Assembly: GCA_947589705.1 (NCBI GenBank)
Contig: CANQCO010000012.1
Span: 1-32,568, forward strand
Source of the DNA: Candidatus Gastranaerophilales bacterium
GTDB lineage: Bacteria; Cyanobacteriota; Vampirovibrionia; Gastranaerophilales; Gastranaerophilaceae
DNA length: 32,568 nucleotides
Direction of reading: 5' to 3'
Shown: positions 17,524 through 25,997 of the stretch, in pieces
Numbering within the stretch: position 1 is the stretch's first letter
How the letters are laid out: the number at the start of each line of letters is the position of its first letter
Position numbers and translations under genes: made by a program
Notes under the pieces: generated by a model
Database searches by the model: none
Told to the model about the DNA's origin: nothing
What the model saw: only the letters and a program-made list of their open reading frames with translations

Positions 17524-18499
17524 ATATTCTTTCTTTTATAAAATGTTTATTGATAATGTTTTCTAAACAAGCCATTATTTTATCTTCAAATTTAATACCG
17601 TAGTTTTGGTTAATTTCTCTTATAAAATAGCAAGGGCTTGTCACATTTATTTCAATAGCTTTTTCTTTTATAACATCAAGTCCTATGAGATAAATTCCCC
17701 TTTCAGACAATTGAGAAGCGATATGTTGAGCCATAATTTTTTCATTTTCGCTTAATTTAGCAGGTTTAAAGTATTTATCACTGTGGATAGAAAATTTAAA
17801 ATTATGGTCGCCGGGGAGTTTTTGAATACATTCATCAAGTACCGTATCACCTATAATTAATACACGTTTATCCCCTTCTTTAGCCTCAGGCAGGTATTCC
17901 TGCACCATTACCTGAACTTTACCTTCCTCCGTCATATTATTAGTTATGGTTAAGAGGTTATTGTCATTTCTGTTTAAATAGTAAACTCCGCTTCCGAAAC
18001 ATCTGTTTAACGGCTTTAAAATAGCTTCTTTTTTTTCTTCGACATAATTCATTATAAGTTCAACCGAGCTTGTAACAATGTTATCTGGTACAAATTCGGG
18101 GAAATAATTTATATGTAATTTCTCATTAAAGTTTTTAACTTCTACGGGATCATTAATAAGAAGCGTTTTTTCTCTGTCTACAAAGTTAAAAACGTAGCAG
18201 GCATTTATATAATTAATGTTAACGGGAGGGTCTGACCTAAAAAATACAACGTCAAAATCATTAATTAAATTTTTCTCAGGTTCTTTATTATAAAATATAT
18301 TGTCTTCTTTTAAATATGATTGTCTTGAAAATACGCTTCCTTTTGCATTTTCAATAAATAAATCAGTTTTAGCAGCAACCGATACTTCATAATTCCGTTT
18401 TAAAAATTCTCTAATCAGCCAAAAATCGGTTATTAAATCATTAAATTCAAAATATTTTAATTCAAGTTCATCTATTATAAATAACAATTTTTTCGGCAT
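17507..18499 (-). CDS. gshB: Glutathione synthetase (ATP-grasp)
   Basis: A 330-aa prokaryotic GshB. The N-terminal pre-ATP-grasp part (VVFFRSDPPVNINYINACY) matches the family's conserved 'RxDPPxxxxY' segment. ATP-grasp motifs are ILKPLNRCFGSGVYYLNRND, QEYLPEAKEGDKRVLIIGD, and the metal-binding end GLDVIKEKAIEINVTSPCYFIREI. Reaction: gamma-Glu-Cys + Gly + ATP to glutathione. A GAGG ribosome-binding site precedes the ATG. The gene is 18 bp after rseP and overlaps gshA. Its length and motif order are normal. The presence of gshAB marks a thiol-redox buffer unusual for strict anaerobes, which is of interest if the organism is a gut anaerobe. Confidence 0.94.
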   Translation of the reverse strand: MPKKLLFIIDELELKYFEFNDLITDFWLIREFLKRNYEVSVAAKTDLFIENAKGSVFSRQSYLKEDNIFYNKEPEKNLINDFDVVFFRSDPPVNINYINACYVFNFVDREKTLLINDPVEVKNFNEKLHINYFPEFVPDNIVTSSVELIMNYVEEKKEAILKPLNRCFGSGVYYLNRNDNNLLTITNNMTEEGKVQVMVQEYLPEAKEGDKRVLIIGDTVLDECIQKLPGDHNFKFSIHSDKYFKPAKLSENEKIMAQHIASQLSERGIYLIGLDVIKEKAIEINVTSPCYFIREINQNYGIKFEDKIMACLENIINKHFIKERIYAAAR

Positions 18500-18517
18500 A
18501 AAAACCTCTTTATTAAA

Positions 18518-19906
18518 TTAAATTTTCCCCGTTATCCAGGCAAATATATCGTTATAAACAATTAATATCATTAATGCAATTAAAAGATAGAAGAAGAAAT
18601 TGCTTAATTTCTCAATAAATGTTTTGCTGACGGGTTTACCCGTAACCTTTTCGATGATTAAAAACAAAAGGTGTCCGCCGTCTAATGCGGGAATTGGCAG
18701 TATATTAATTAATGCAAGGTTTAAAGATATCATTGCCGTAAGCAAAATGCCTTGGAATATGCCTTTATAAGCAATAATTTCAGTACCTATTTTTGTAATG
18801 GCTATAATACCGTTCATTTCGCTCATTGGGATTTTGCCTGTAAAGAGCTTGCCAAGACTGTATACCATTAGCCACATTGTATTATTAACATAATTGCAAG
18901 TAGATTTTACACATTGTTTTAGTGTTTTTGTTTGTGTATAGTTTTCGCTGTAGCTTTGTTCAATTCCTAAAAGCCCGTCTTTATTTGGGTATACATCAGG
19001 CAGTTGGATTTCTTCATTCCCTCTTTTTACGACTATAGAAACAGGCTTTTTGGTATCTGATACTGCCATTGCCAAATCTTTTAAAGAAACGGCTTTTTCT
19101 GTTTTGTATGTTTTTGAATAATTAATTTTATCTCTTAAATCTCTTTGTGAATCTGTTAATGCGATTTCATCAGATTTAAATTTTTCAAGTCCTACAATAT
19201 TGTCAAAGGTTAATTTAACAGGTGTTTCATCTTTATATTCGGGAAGTTTTATTACTGTTCCTTCTTTTATCAGTTCGTTTTCATTGAGTTTTGGGTTTAA
19301 TTTTTTTAGTTCATCAAGCTTAGCTGTAAATATTTTTTCATCAACAAAACCGTCAAATTCTTTTGACATATTAAAAAATTTATTTATTGCAACAGGATAA
19401 TCAACCTTTAAACCGTTTATTGAATAGATAATATCACCTTTTTCAATGCCTGAATTCTTAATTGATTCAACGGCAGATGAAGCAAATCTTTCAAAACGAA
19501 CCGTATAGGTATTATCCGGAAGATGTCTCCATAAAAGTCCTGTCATAAATATTAAGACATAAGCTAAGATAATATTGCAAATTACACCTGCCGATATAAC
19601 CAAAGCTCTTTGCCCGACAGATTTATTAGAAAATCTTAAGGGTGAATCCTTAGCTAGGTCGCAATCTTCTTCATCATCAGGGAATGAAACATAACCGCCA
19701 AGCAAAAAGGCGTGTATTAATATTTCCGTTTCTCCGACTTTTCTTTTAAATAAAGTAGGCCCGACAGGCAGTCCGAATCCGAATTTATCTACCCTTATTC
19801 CCACTAATTTTGCAGCCAGAAAATGCCCCGCTTCATGGACTAATATCAATAAACTTATAAGTAATATCATTATTATTGAGCTTGTCAGCATGTGTAAAAA
19901 ATTCAT
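18518..19906 (-). CDS. rseP: RseP-type site-2 intramembrane metalloprotease with enlarged PDZ region
   Basis: A 462-aa zinc protease of family M50B. HExxH (HEAGH, residues 24-28) sits in TM1. GGYVSFPDDEED is the membrane-associated beta region. The C-terminal zinc motif is LINILPIPALDGGHLLF. A PDZ domain is recognisable in two pieces: SSAVESIKNSGIEKGDIIYSINGLKV (about 143-169) and KPVSIVVKRGNEEIQLPDV (about 287-305). Between them lies a Lys-rich insertion of about 115 residues. Part of this insertion, LDELKKLNPKLNENELIKEG, reads like the second half of a LysM repeat. Family role: cleaves transmembrane anti-sigma factors or signal-peptide remnants. It heads the minus-strand run to gshBA and the two-component system. 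Total length is above the usual 350-450. Confidence 0.92.
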   Translation of the reverse strand: MNFLHMLTSSIIMILLISLLILVHEAGHFLAAKLVGIRVDKFGFGLPVGPTLFKRKVGETEILIHAFLLGGYVSFPDDEEDCDLAKDSPLRFSNKSVGQRALVISAGVICNIILAYVLIFMTGLLWRHLPDNTYTVRFERFASSAVESIKNSGIEKGDIIYSINGLKVDYPVAINKFFNMSKEFDGFVDEKIFTAKLDELKKLNPKLNENELIKEGTVIKLPEYKDETPVKLTFDNIVGLEKFKSDEIALTDSQRDLRDKINYSKTYKTEKAVSLKDLAMAVSDTKKPVSIVVKRGNEEIQLPDVYPNKDGLLGIEQSYSENYTQTKTLKQCVKSTCNYVNNTMWLMVYSLGKLFTGKIPMSEMNGIIAITKIGTEIIAYKGIFQGILLTAMISLNLALINILPIPALDGGHLLFLIIEKVTGKPVSKTFIEKLSNFFFYLLIALMILIVYNDIFAWITGKI

Positions 19907-19928
19907 TTTAAAAATCTCTTTTATCTAA

Positions 19929-19944
19929 TATAATTTGTATTATA
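19929..19944. promoter_or_regulatory. Overlapping divergent -10 boxes (palindrome) between rseP and comF
   Basis: TATAAT-TTGT-ATTATA is a perfect 6+6 inverted repeat. It gives a TATAAT on each strand, one facing comF and one facing rseP, in the 37-bp gap. No strong -35 elements are seen on either side. Initiation in the two directions should be mutually exclusive if both are used. Confidence 0.45.
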
Positions 19945-20597
19945 TGATAAAGTTTTTTGAAAAACTACTTAATTTAATTTATATTCAACCTTGTTATTTT
20001 TGTAAATCTTCAAAAGAAGATACCTTGTTGTGTTCAAAATGTCATGATAAGATTCATTTTCTCCCTTTGCGTGAATTAAGAAATGAAAACGGCGTAAAAA
20101 TATACTCTGCCTGCCTTTATGACGGAATTATAAAAACTTTAATAAGAGATTTTAAATATCATAATAAAAAAAATCTTGCTTCCATTATGGCTCAATTAAT
20201 GTCTGAATACTGGCAAAAACTTAATATAAAAGATGATTTTTTATTAATTCCAGTTCCTATTCATAAATCAAGACTTAAACAGAGAAAATATAATCACATG
20301 GATATAGCGGTAAAAGAATTTTCTCTTTTAACAAATTATAAATATAATACTGATTTTTTAATAAGAATAAAAGATACGCAAAACCAGTATAAACTCAACA
20401 GAAAAGAACGTATTGAAAACTTAAGAAATGCTTTTGACATTGATGAGACAAAAATGCCCGACTTAGAAACTCCAATATTAATAACGGATGATATAACATC
20501 AACAGGCGCAACCTTAAATGAGATTATAAAACTCTTAAAATCAAAAGGGTATAAAAATATAACGGCATTTACCCTCTCAACTCCTTCTTTCGGGTAA
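19944..20597 (+). CDS. comF: ComF-family phosphoribosyltransferase-like protein
   Basis: The track starts at a TTG (19935). The ATG at 19944 (MIKFFEKLLNLIYIQPCYFC) is preferred because a TATAAT box at 19929 would place transcription start near 19941. The protein is about 217 aa. The N-terminal zinc ribbon-like motif is CYFC...CSKC. LLIPVPIHKSRLKQRKYNHMD is the conserved ComF segment (VPLxxxRxxxRGFNQ). The PRPP loop is PILITDDITSTGATLNEI. Family role: needed for transformation in competent species, linked to ssDNA uptake, but also present in non-competent ones. No Shine-Dalgarno is seen. It is a single gene divergent from rseP and followed by a small XRE regulator. Confidence 0.9.
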   Translation: MIKFFEKLLNLIYIQPCYFCKSSKEDTLLCSKCHDKIHFLPLRELRNENGVKIYSACLYDGIIKTLIRDFKYHNKKNLASIMAQLMSEYWQKLNIKDDFLLIPVPIHKSRLKQRKYNHMDIAVKEFSLLTNYKYNTDFLIRIKDTQNQYKLNRKERIENLRNAFDIDETKMPDLETPILITDDITSTGATLNEIIKLLKSKGYKNITAFTLSTPSFG

Positions 20598-20684
20598 TAA
20601 AAAGTGAACTGCTGAAATATGATAAAAAGCAAGTAATCTTGTGACACTAGATTAAATATCTGATGGTGCTTATATGCTAGTGGT

Positions 20685-20702
20685 GACATATAATCATATG
20701 TC
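20685..20702. promoter_or_regulatory. Palindromic operator candidate over the XRE gene promoter
   Basis: GACATAT-AATC-ATATGTC is a perfect 7+7 inverted repeat with 4-bp spacer. It includes a TATAAT (20689-20694) and lies 13 bp before the XRE start codon. This placement fits autorepression by the small regulator. A second, longer-range inverted pair CACTAG (20645) / CTAGTG (20677) lies just upstream. Confidence 0.5.
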
Positions 20703-20715
20703 CTAACATTTAAAT

Positions 20716-20931
20716 ATGGATTTAGAAAAGAAAATATATGTGAATTTGGGAAAAAATATTAGAAAGTTCCGTTTAGAAAAGGGTTTGTCCCAAGAAAAAC
20801 TTTCTGAAATGCTAGATGCCAATTCTAAATTCATTGGACATGTTGAGCGAGTTGAAAGGTATATTAGTTTAAAAAAATTAATTGCTATTTCAAAAATTTT
20901 AGATATTCCCATTGTTCAATTCTTTGAATAA
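20716..20931 (+). CDS. Small XRE-family transcriptional regulator
   Basis: A 71-aa single-domain helix-turn-helix protein. It reads NLGKNIRKFRLEKGLSQEKLSEMLDANSKFIGHVERVERY...LISKILDIPIVQFF, with turn QEKLSEMLDAN and recognition helix around SKFIGHVERVERY. This is the standard Cro/C1 fold without extra domains. No toxin gene lies beside it, so it is more likely a stand-alone regulator than an antitoxin. A perfect palindrome over the likely -10 suggests self-control. The start lacks a Shine-Dalgarno and would have a leader of only about 15 nt. It lies between comF and the convergent purB gene. Confidence 0.88.
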   Translation: MDLEKKIYVNLGKNIRKFRLEKGLSQEKLSEMLDANSKFIGHVERVERYISLKKLIAISKILDIPIVQFFE

Positions 20932-20944
20932 AATTAAATTCAGA

Positions 20945-20994
20945 GCTGCACTTTATCGCTGAATGTCTTGAAATTACTTTTGCTCAAACCTGTT
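20945..20994. repeat. Degenerate remnant of the 227-bp interspersed element
   Basis: GTCTTGAAATTaCTTTTGCTCAAaCcTGTT here matches GTCTTGAAATTCCTTTTCGCTCAAGCTTGT in the element at 5365-5835, preceded in both by a similar CTGC...GCTG segment. Roughly three quarters of positions agree with small indels. It occupies the gap between the XRE gene and purB. Confidence 0.5.
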
Positions 20995-21003
20995 TTTTTT
21001 GTA

Positions 21004-22296
21004 CTAAACATCAAATCTTTTGTAAATTTCATTTATGTTTTTTAAATAATCGTCAATGTTAAAACACGATTTTATTTCTTCCGAAGACAGTTTTGAGGTT
21101 ACATCTTTATCGTTTAAAAGATTATCAATAAAGCTTTTATTGTTATTGAAGGCGTCAAGCGCATTTCTTTGAACTATTTTATAGGCGTCTTCTCTAAGCA
21201 TTCCTTTTGTGCATAATTTTAATAAAACTTTTTGAGAGAATACGATTCCGCCGAAAAGATTTGTATTTTTAAGCATATTATCCTTGTGGATAACGAGGTT
21301 TTTTATGGTTTTTTCAAGCCTTGAGAGCATATAATCAATAAGCACGGATGAATCGGGGAATATAATTCTTTCAACACTACTGTGAGATATATCTCTTTCA
21401 TGCCAGAGCGGAATATTCTCCATTGCGGCAATAGAGTTAGCTCTTACAACTCTTGCGAGTCCCGATAAATTCTCGCCCGAAATGGGGTTCTTTTTATGAG
21501 GCATAGCGGATGAGCCTTTTTGCGAAGATGTAAAACCTTCTTCAACCTCAAGCACTTCTGTCCTTTGTAAGTGTCTTAGTTCAACTGCAACTTGTTCAAC
21601 GCAGGAAGCTATAAGCGCCAATGCCTGAATATACTGAGCGTGAATATCTCTTGCAATAACCTGAGTTGAAAATTTAGCAGGTTTTAACCCTAAAATATCG
21701 CATGCCAGCTCTTCAACTTTAGGACTTATATTGCTGTATGTACCGACAGGCCCTGAAATTTGACCCACATTAGCTTCCGACAGTGCTTTTTCAAAGTTTC
21801 TTTTATTTCTTTCAAATAAATCAATCCAGCCGCAAAGCTTTACTCCGAATGTTATGGGCTCTGCATGTACACCGTGAGAACGTCCTATACATACGGTATT
21901 TTTATGTTCTTTAGCTTTTTCTTTTATTGTTTTTATTAAATTGTCGATATCATCAAGGATAATTTTTCCCGCAGCTTTCATTTGAAGCGCAAGAGCAGTA
22001 TCAATGACATCGGAGCTTGTCATTCCCATGTGGATATATCTTGAATTTTCGCCTACATTTTCATTAACGTTTGTTAAAAATGCAATAACGTCGTGATGAA
22101 CCTGACTTTCAATTTCGTCAATTCTTTCTACGGAAAAGGAAGCCTTATTTATGATATCATTTAAAACTTCGTCACTTATTTCACCAAGCTTATTATAAGC
22201 TTTTACAACGGCAAGTTCTACATCAAGATAGTATTTAAACTTGGTTTCAATATCCCAAATTTTTTTCATTTCTTCTCTTGAATATCTCTCAATCAT
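21004..22296 (-). CDS. purB: Adenylosuccinate lyase
   Basis: The track start at 22350 is too early. ATG at 22296 (MIERYSREEMKKIW) has GGAAG six bases upstream and gives about 430 aa, the usual short PurB length. Family motifs: QVHHDVIAFL, GMTSSDVIDTALALQM, CIGRSHGVHAEPITFG (catalytic His), and the signature loop GSSAMPHKKNPISGENLSGL, which holds the catalytic Ser. It cleaves SAICAR and adenylosuccinate, releasing fumarate, in de novo purine synthesis. It is transcribed divergently from leuA with an 86-bp gap, and convergent with the XRE gene. It is not part of a pur cluster here. Confidence 0.97.
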   Translation of the reverse strand: MIERYSREEMKKIWDIETKFKYYLDVELAVVKAYNKLGEISDEVLNDIINKASFSVERIDEIESQVHHDVIAFLTNVNENVGENSRYIHMGMTSSDVIDTALALQMKAAGKIILDDIDNLIKTIKEKAKEHKNTVCIGRSHGVHAEPITFGVKLCGWIDLFERNKRNFEKALSEANVGQISGPVGTYSNISPKVEELACDILGLKPAKFSTQVIARDIHAQYIQALALIASCVEQVAVELRHLQRTEVLEVEEGFTSSQKGSSAMPHKKNPISGENLSGLARVVRANSIAAMENIPLWHERDISHSSVERIIFPDSSVLIDYMLSRLEKTIKNLVIHKDNMLKNTNLFGGIVFSQKVLLKLCTKGMLREDAYKIVQRNALDAFNNNKSFIDNLLNDKDVTSKLSSEEIKSCFNIDDYLKNINEIYKRFDV

Positions 22297-22382
22297 TATT
22301 ACTTCCTTTTTTAACTTTTTTATTTTACAATAACTCCATACAGAGTTCAAGGAATGGAAATAACGCTAAGGAGAGTAAAAAG

Positions 22383-23894
22383 ATGGAAAGACAGCCCTTC
22401 TTTTATGATATAACACTTAGAGACGGAAACCAATCTCTTAAAAAGCCTTGGAACACCTTTGAAAAGGAAATCATATTCAATAATCTGATAGAACTTGGAG
22501 TTCAAGGTATAGAAGTAGGTTTTGCTGCGGCATCCGATATGGATTTTGAAGCCTGCTTAAGATTAGCTTCAATTGCGCCTGATAATACAGTTATTTCTGC
22601 CCTTGCAAGAACGGTTAAAAATGATATTTTAAAAGCTTTTGAATCAATAAAAAACGCAAAGAAAAAGAGAATTCACACTTTTATTGCGATGAGTCCTTTT
22701 AATATGCGGTATGTGTTGAATAAATCACCTGAGGAAGTTAAAAAGACGGCAATTGAAGCTGTAAGCTATGCAAAAAGCCTTGTAGGAAATGACGGAGAAG
22801 TACAATTTTCGGTTGAACACTTCGGCGATTGCTGTGAAAATATAGATTTTGTTATAGATTCTCTTAAAGAGATTGTAAAAGCAGGTGCAAGCGTTATTAA
22901 TTTACCTAATACGGTAGAAAGAACCTGCCCTTCAAGATTTGTTAATCTTGTTGAAAAGGTTTATAATGCGCTTCCGAAGGATATAATAATTTCGGTTCAC
23001 AACCATAATGACCTTGGAATGGCAACAGCCACAACGGTTGAAAGTTATTTTAAAGGTGCTGTACAGCTTGAATGTGCATTAAACGGGCTTGGAGAAAGAG
23101 CGGGAAATACAAATATGTATGAAGTTGCCGTTGCTCTCCATAATCTCGGCGTGGATGTACCTTTAAATTTATCTAAAATATACGAACTTGCCCTTGTAAT
23201 ATCCGATATGTCGGATGTAAAAATATATGAAAAAGCGCCTTTAATAGGGCCTGAAGCACTATCGCACAGAAGCGGCATACACCAAGACGGTGCCGTTAAA
23301 ACCAAAGATATGGAAAAAGGTGCATATAGACCTATTCATCCGTCTTTAATAGGCAGAAAAGATGATGAAAAACTCGGATTTACTTCGCAATCGGGTAAAA
23401 CCGCCATATTTGAAATTATTACGGAGGCAGGTTATCCTATTACACTTTCCGAGGCGCAAAGAATTGTTCCCTTTGCAAAGGAAGAAGCCGAAAAAATCGG
23501 AGAACTTACAACACGCAATATTATTGATATCTACTACAATAATGTTCTTAATGTTAAAGGTGCATTCAGGTTATGCAATCTTGAAAAACTTGAAGACGAA
23601 AAAATTAAACTCAGATTTATGTATAAAGATAAAGAATACAATATTGAAGTATCTGGTAACGGGCCTGTTGATGCTTGTATTAAGGCTGTTCAAAAGGCAG
23701 GATTCGATTGTGAGTTCTTAAATTATGAACAAAAAGCTTTGAATATGGGTTCTGATGCAAGTGCTATGACGATTATGCAGTTTAAAGCACCGAACGGACA
23801 GACCGTTATTTCCAGAGGTTGTGATGAAAGTACCGTTAAAGCTAATATTAAAGCCATATTTAACGGACTTAACATTATTGAAAACATGAAGTAA
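22383..23894 (+). CDS. leuA: 2-isopropylmalate synthase (LeuA-like HMGL-family acyltransferase)
   Basis: The track start at 22278 is replaced by ATG 22383 (MERQPFFYDITLRDGNQS), which has GGAG upstream in the right place. The product is about 503 aa. TIM-barrel motifs: DITLRDGNQSLKKP (catalytic Arg and metal Asp), IEVGFAAASDMDFE, VNLPNTVERTCPSRF-type segment, ISVHNHNDLGMATATTV (metal His pair), NGLGERAGNTNMYEV and LSHRSGIHQDGAVK. A C-terminal LeuA dimer/allosteric domain (about 380-500) is present, arguing for leucine-feedback-controlled IPMS. The 'DGNQ' and 'PNTVERT' forms resemble the LeuA2 branch more than E. coli LeuA. Citramalate or homocitrate synthase are less likely alternatives. The other leucine genes are not nearby. 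The next gene begins 3 bp after the stop. Confidence 0.82.
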   Translation: MERQPFFYDITLRDGNQSLKKPWNTFEKEIIFNNLIELGVQGIEVGFAAASDMDFEACLRLASIAPDNTVISALARTVKNDILKAFESIKNAKKKRIHTFIAMSPFNMRYVLNKSPEEVKKTAIEAVSYAKSLVGNDGEVQFSVEHFGDCCENIDFVIDSLKEIVKAGASVINLPNTVERTCPSRFVNLVEKVYNALPKDIIISVHNHNDLGMATATTVESYFKGAVQLECALNGLGERAGNTNMYEVAVALHNLGVDVPLNLSKIYELALVISDMSDVKIYEKAPLIGPEALSHRSGIHQDGAVKTKDMEKGAYRPIHPSLIGRKDDEKLGFTSQSGKTAIFEIITEAGYPITLSEAQRIVPFAKEEAEKIGELTTRNIIDIYYNNVLNVKGAFRLCNLEKLEDEKIKLRFMYKDKEYNIEVSGNGPVDACIKAVQKAGFDCEFLNYEQKALNMGSDASAMTIMQFKAPNGQTVISRGCDESTVKANIKAIFNGLNIIENMK

Positions 23895-23897
23895 TTT

Positions 23898-25940
23898 ATG
23901 AAAAAATTATTTAAAATATTACTAATATTATGTTTATTTTTAAATTACACCCTTCCCGTATCGGCATTTTCATCAGGGTTTATTCTGCACGAAAAAATTA
24001 TTGATGAGATTCAAACCGAAAATGTTGTTTCAAAAGATGTTGAAAAAAGGCTAAAATCTTCAATTGCGAAGGTATATGGCGAAAATCAAAAAGACGAAAT
24101 ATATATAAATATATTAAAAATAATAAAAGAAACAAGATTAAAACGCAGTGATTCTTTAAAAAGAGAAGACTTAAAACGCAGTGATGACTGGTATAAAGAT
24201 GAAATTATATATATGTTTTATGTTGACCAGTTTGGCGTCGGTAGTGATAATCTGCCTAATACATTCAGAAAAACCGCCAAAATGCTTCCTTATTTAAAAG
24301 ATTTAGGCGTAACAACAATTTATATGCTTCCTTTTGTGGATTCACCAATGGGAGATGCGGGATTTGACGTGAGAAACCCCAGAGATGTCCGCAAAGACTT
24401 AGGCGGTATGAGTGAATTTAAATACTTTATTCGTGAAGCAAAAAACCATGGGCTTAAAATAAAATCAGACTTAGTGCTGAATCACTTTTCCGATACTCAT
24501 GAATGGTTTAATGAGATAAAGAACGGTAATTTGGATAAGTTGGATTACTTCCTTGTAACGGATAAGGAACCCGAAAAAACGATATATAAAGATGAAAAAC
24601 TCGGGTATATCGCTGAATATAAACACGACAGCGGAAAAATTTCAAAAAGAAGGCTTATATTCCCCGAAATAACGGATTCTCATTACCGAAAAGAAACAAT
24701 AAACGGCAAAGACTACTATTTTTACCATACTTTTTATCCGTTTCAACTTGATATTAACTGGGAAAATCCGAAAGTATTGTATTATAATCTGGAAACAATA
24801 GCGTTTTGGGCAAATTTAGGAATTGATATATTCAGAATGGATGCTATACCGTACCTTATAAAAGAAGAAGGCACCAACGGTGAAAACAGTCCTAAAACAC
24901 ATGAAATAATAAAGATTTTAAGTACGTTTTTGCAGGAAATTGCGCCTCGTTCCGTTATTCAATCCGAGGCATGCCAGCCTCCTAAAAAGATAGTTCCTTA
25001 TTTTGGCAGTGAAAAACAGGTGGAACTGAATATATCGGGAGAAAGAAAGAATTTATTAAGGACAAATGAAGTTCAAATAGCATACCATTTCCCTTACATG
25101 CCTGCAATATGGGCTTCTTTGGTATCGGGTAACAGTTCATATTTCTGGCAGATACATAAAAAAACTCCTCAAATACCTGCTTCAAGCGAATGGGCAGTAT
25201 TCTTAAGGGTGCATGATGAACTTACGCTTGAAATGGTAAATAATCAAATTCGTGAACTTATATATGACGGTTTGGCGGATAAGGGTGCAGAATTCAGAAA
25301 AGGTTACGGCGTAAGCGGCAGAATGGCTGATTTTTTGGATAATGACCCTGAACGTATTAATATGGCATTTTCAATTCTTCTTTCTTTAAAAGGGATTCCC
25401 GTAATATACTACGGAGATGAAATAGGAAGCCGTAATAACTATTCTTTTGCCCAAAGAAGGGCTAAATATAGAGAAAGAAAAAATAAAACAAAAAACGGTG
25501 AAAAAACAGAAATGCTGTCTTATTTTGACAGCAGAGACATTCATAGAGGTGCAATTAAAAAATCTGCTTTTTATAGAGCTATGAATAATTCCAATAATTT
25601 TAATTCAAAAATTTATAAAAAAGTTAAAAGATTAATTCAGGTAAGAAAAGCATATCCTACGCTCTCTAGAGGTGATTTTAGTGAAGTTAAATCAAGTAAA
25701 AAAGAGGTTTTATCTTATTTAAGAAAAGGAAAAAACGACAGAATACTTATAATTAATAATCTTTCCGATGACAGAATTTATACTGAACTTGAATCTTCGG
25801 ACTTCAATTTTGATAAGTTTTCAGGTGAAATTGAAATGAAAGAATTAATATCAATGAAAAATAAAGTCTTAAAAATTGATAATAAAAAATTAATAGTAAG
25901 ATTAAGACCTTATGAGTCTTTGTGGTTAAGTTTTCCTTAA
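23898..25940 (+). CDS. Secreted GH13 alpha-glucan enzyme, trehalose-synthase/amylase-like
   Basis: A 680-aa protein with a clear signal peptide (MKKLFKILLILCLFLNYTLPVSA), so exported. A roughly 75-residue charged N-terminal extension contains a short duplication (LKRSDS...LKRSDD). The GH13 barrel follows: DDWYKDEIIYMFYVDQFGVG, VTTIYMLPFVDSPMGDAGFD, IKSDLVLNHFSDTHEWF, IDIFRMDAIPYLIKEEGT (nucleophile Asp), VIQSEACQPP (acid/base Glu) and FLRVHDELTLEMV (third Asp), then a C-terminal beta domain. RMDAIPYL and HDELTLEMV are close to trehalose synthase and its GH13_16/33-like relatives, yet such enzymes are usually cytoplasmic. Substrate is therefore open (maltose, sucrose or alpha-glucans). It is co-directional with leuA with 3 bp between, so probably co-transcribed. 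Confidence 0.88.
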   Translation: MKKLFKILLILCLFLNYTLPVSAFSSGFILHEKIIDEIQTENVVSKDVEKRLKSSIAKVYGENQKDEIYINILKIIKETRLKRSDSLKREDLKRSDDWYKDEIIYMFYVDQFGVGSDNLPNTFRKTAKMLPYLKDLGVTTIYMLPFVDSPMGDAGFDVRNPRDVRKDLGGMSEFKYFIREAKNHGLKIKSDLVLNHFSDTHEWFNEIKNGNLDKLDYFLVTDKEPEKTIYKDEKLGYIAEYKHDSGKISKRRLIFPEITDSHYRKETINGKDYYFYHTFYPFQLDINWENPKVLYYNLETIAFWANLGIDIFRMDAIPYLIKEEGTNGENSPKTHEIIKILSTFLQEIAPRSVIQSEACQPPKKIVPYFGSEKQVELNISGERKNLLRTNEVQIAYHFPYMPAIWASLVSGNSSYFWQIHKKTPQIPASSEWAVFLRVHDELTLEMVNNQIRELIYDGLADKGAEFRKGYGVSGRMADFLDNDPERINMAFSILLSLKGIPVIYYGDEIGSRNNYSFAQRRAKYRERKNKTKNGEKTEMLSYFDSRDIHRGAIKKSAFYRAMNNSNNFNSKIYKKVKRLIQVRKAYPTLSRGDFSEVKSSKKEVLSYLRKGKNDRILIINNLSDDRIYTELESSDFNFDKFSGEIEMKELISMKNKVLKIDNKKLIVRLRPYESLWLSFP

Positions 25941-25997
25941 TTAATATTTCTTAATATAAAATAAAATATGCTAAATAAATAATCCTAAAATACCGAT

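Noticed and set aside
20938-20964. Terminator between the XRE gene and purB (ATTCAG...CTGAAT)
   Set aside because: Short bulged stem not followed directly by a T-run. The T8 run at 20992 has no proper stem before it.
22331-22346. Leader attenuator or T-box before leuA (AACTC...GAGTT)
   Set aside because: Only a 5-bp stem, no leader peptide with Leu codons and no T-box consensus; the gap is too short.
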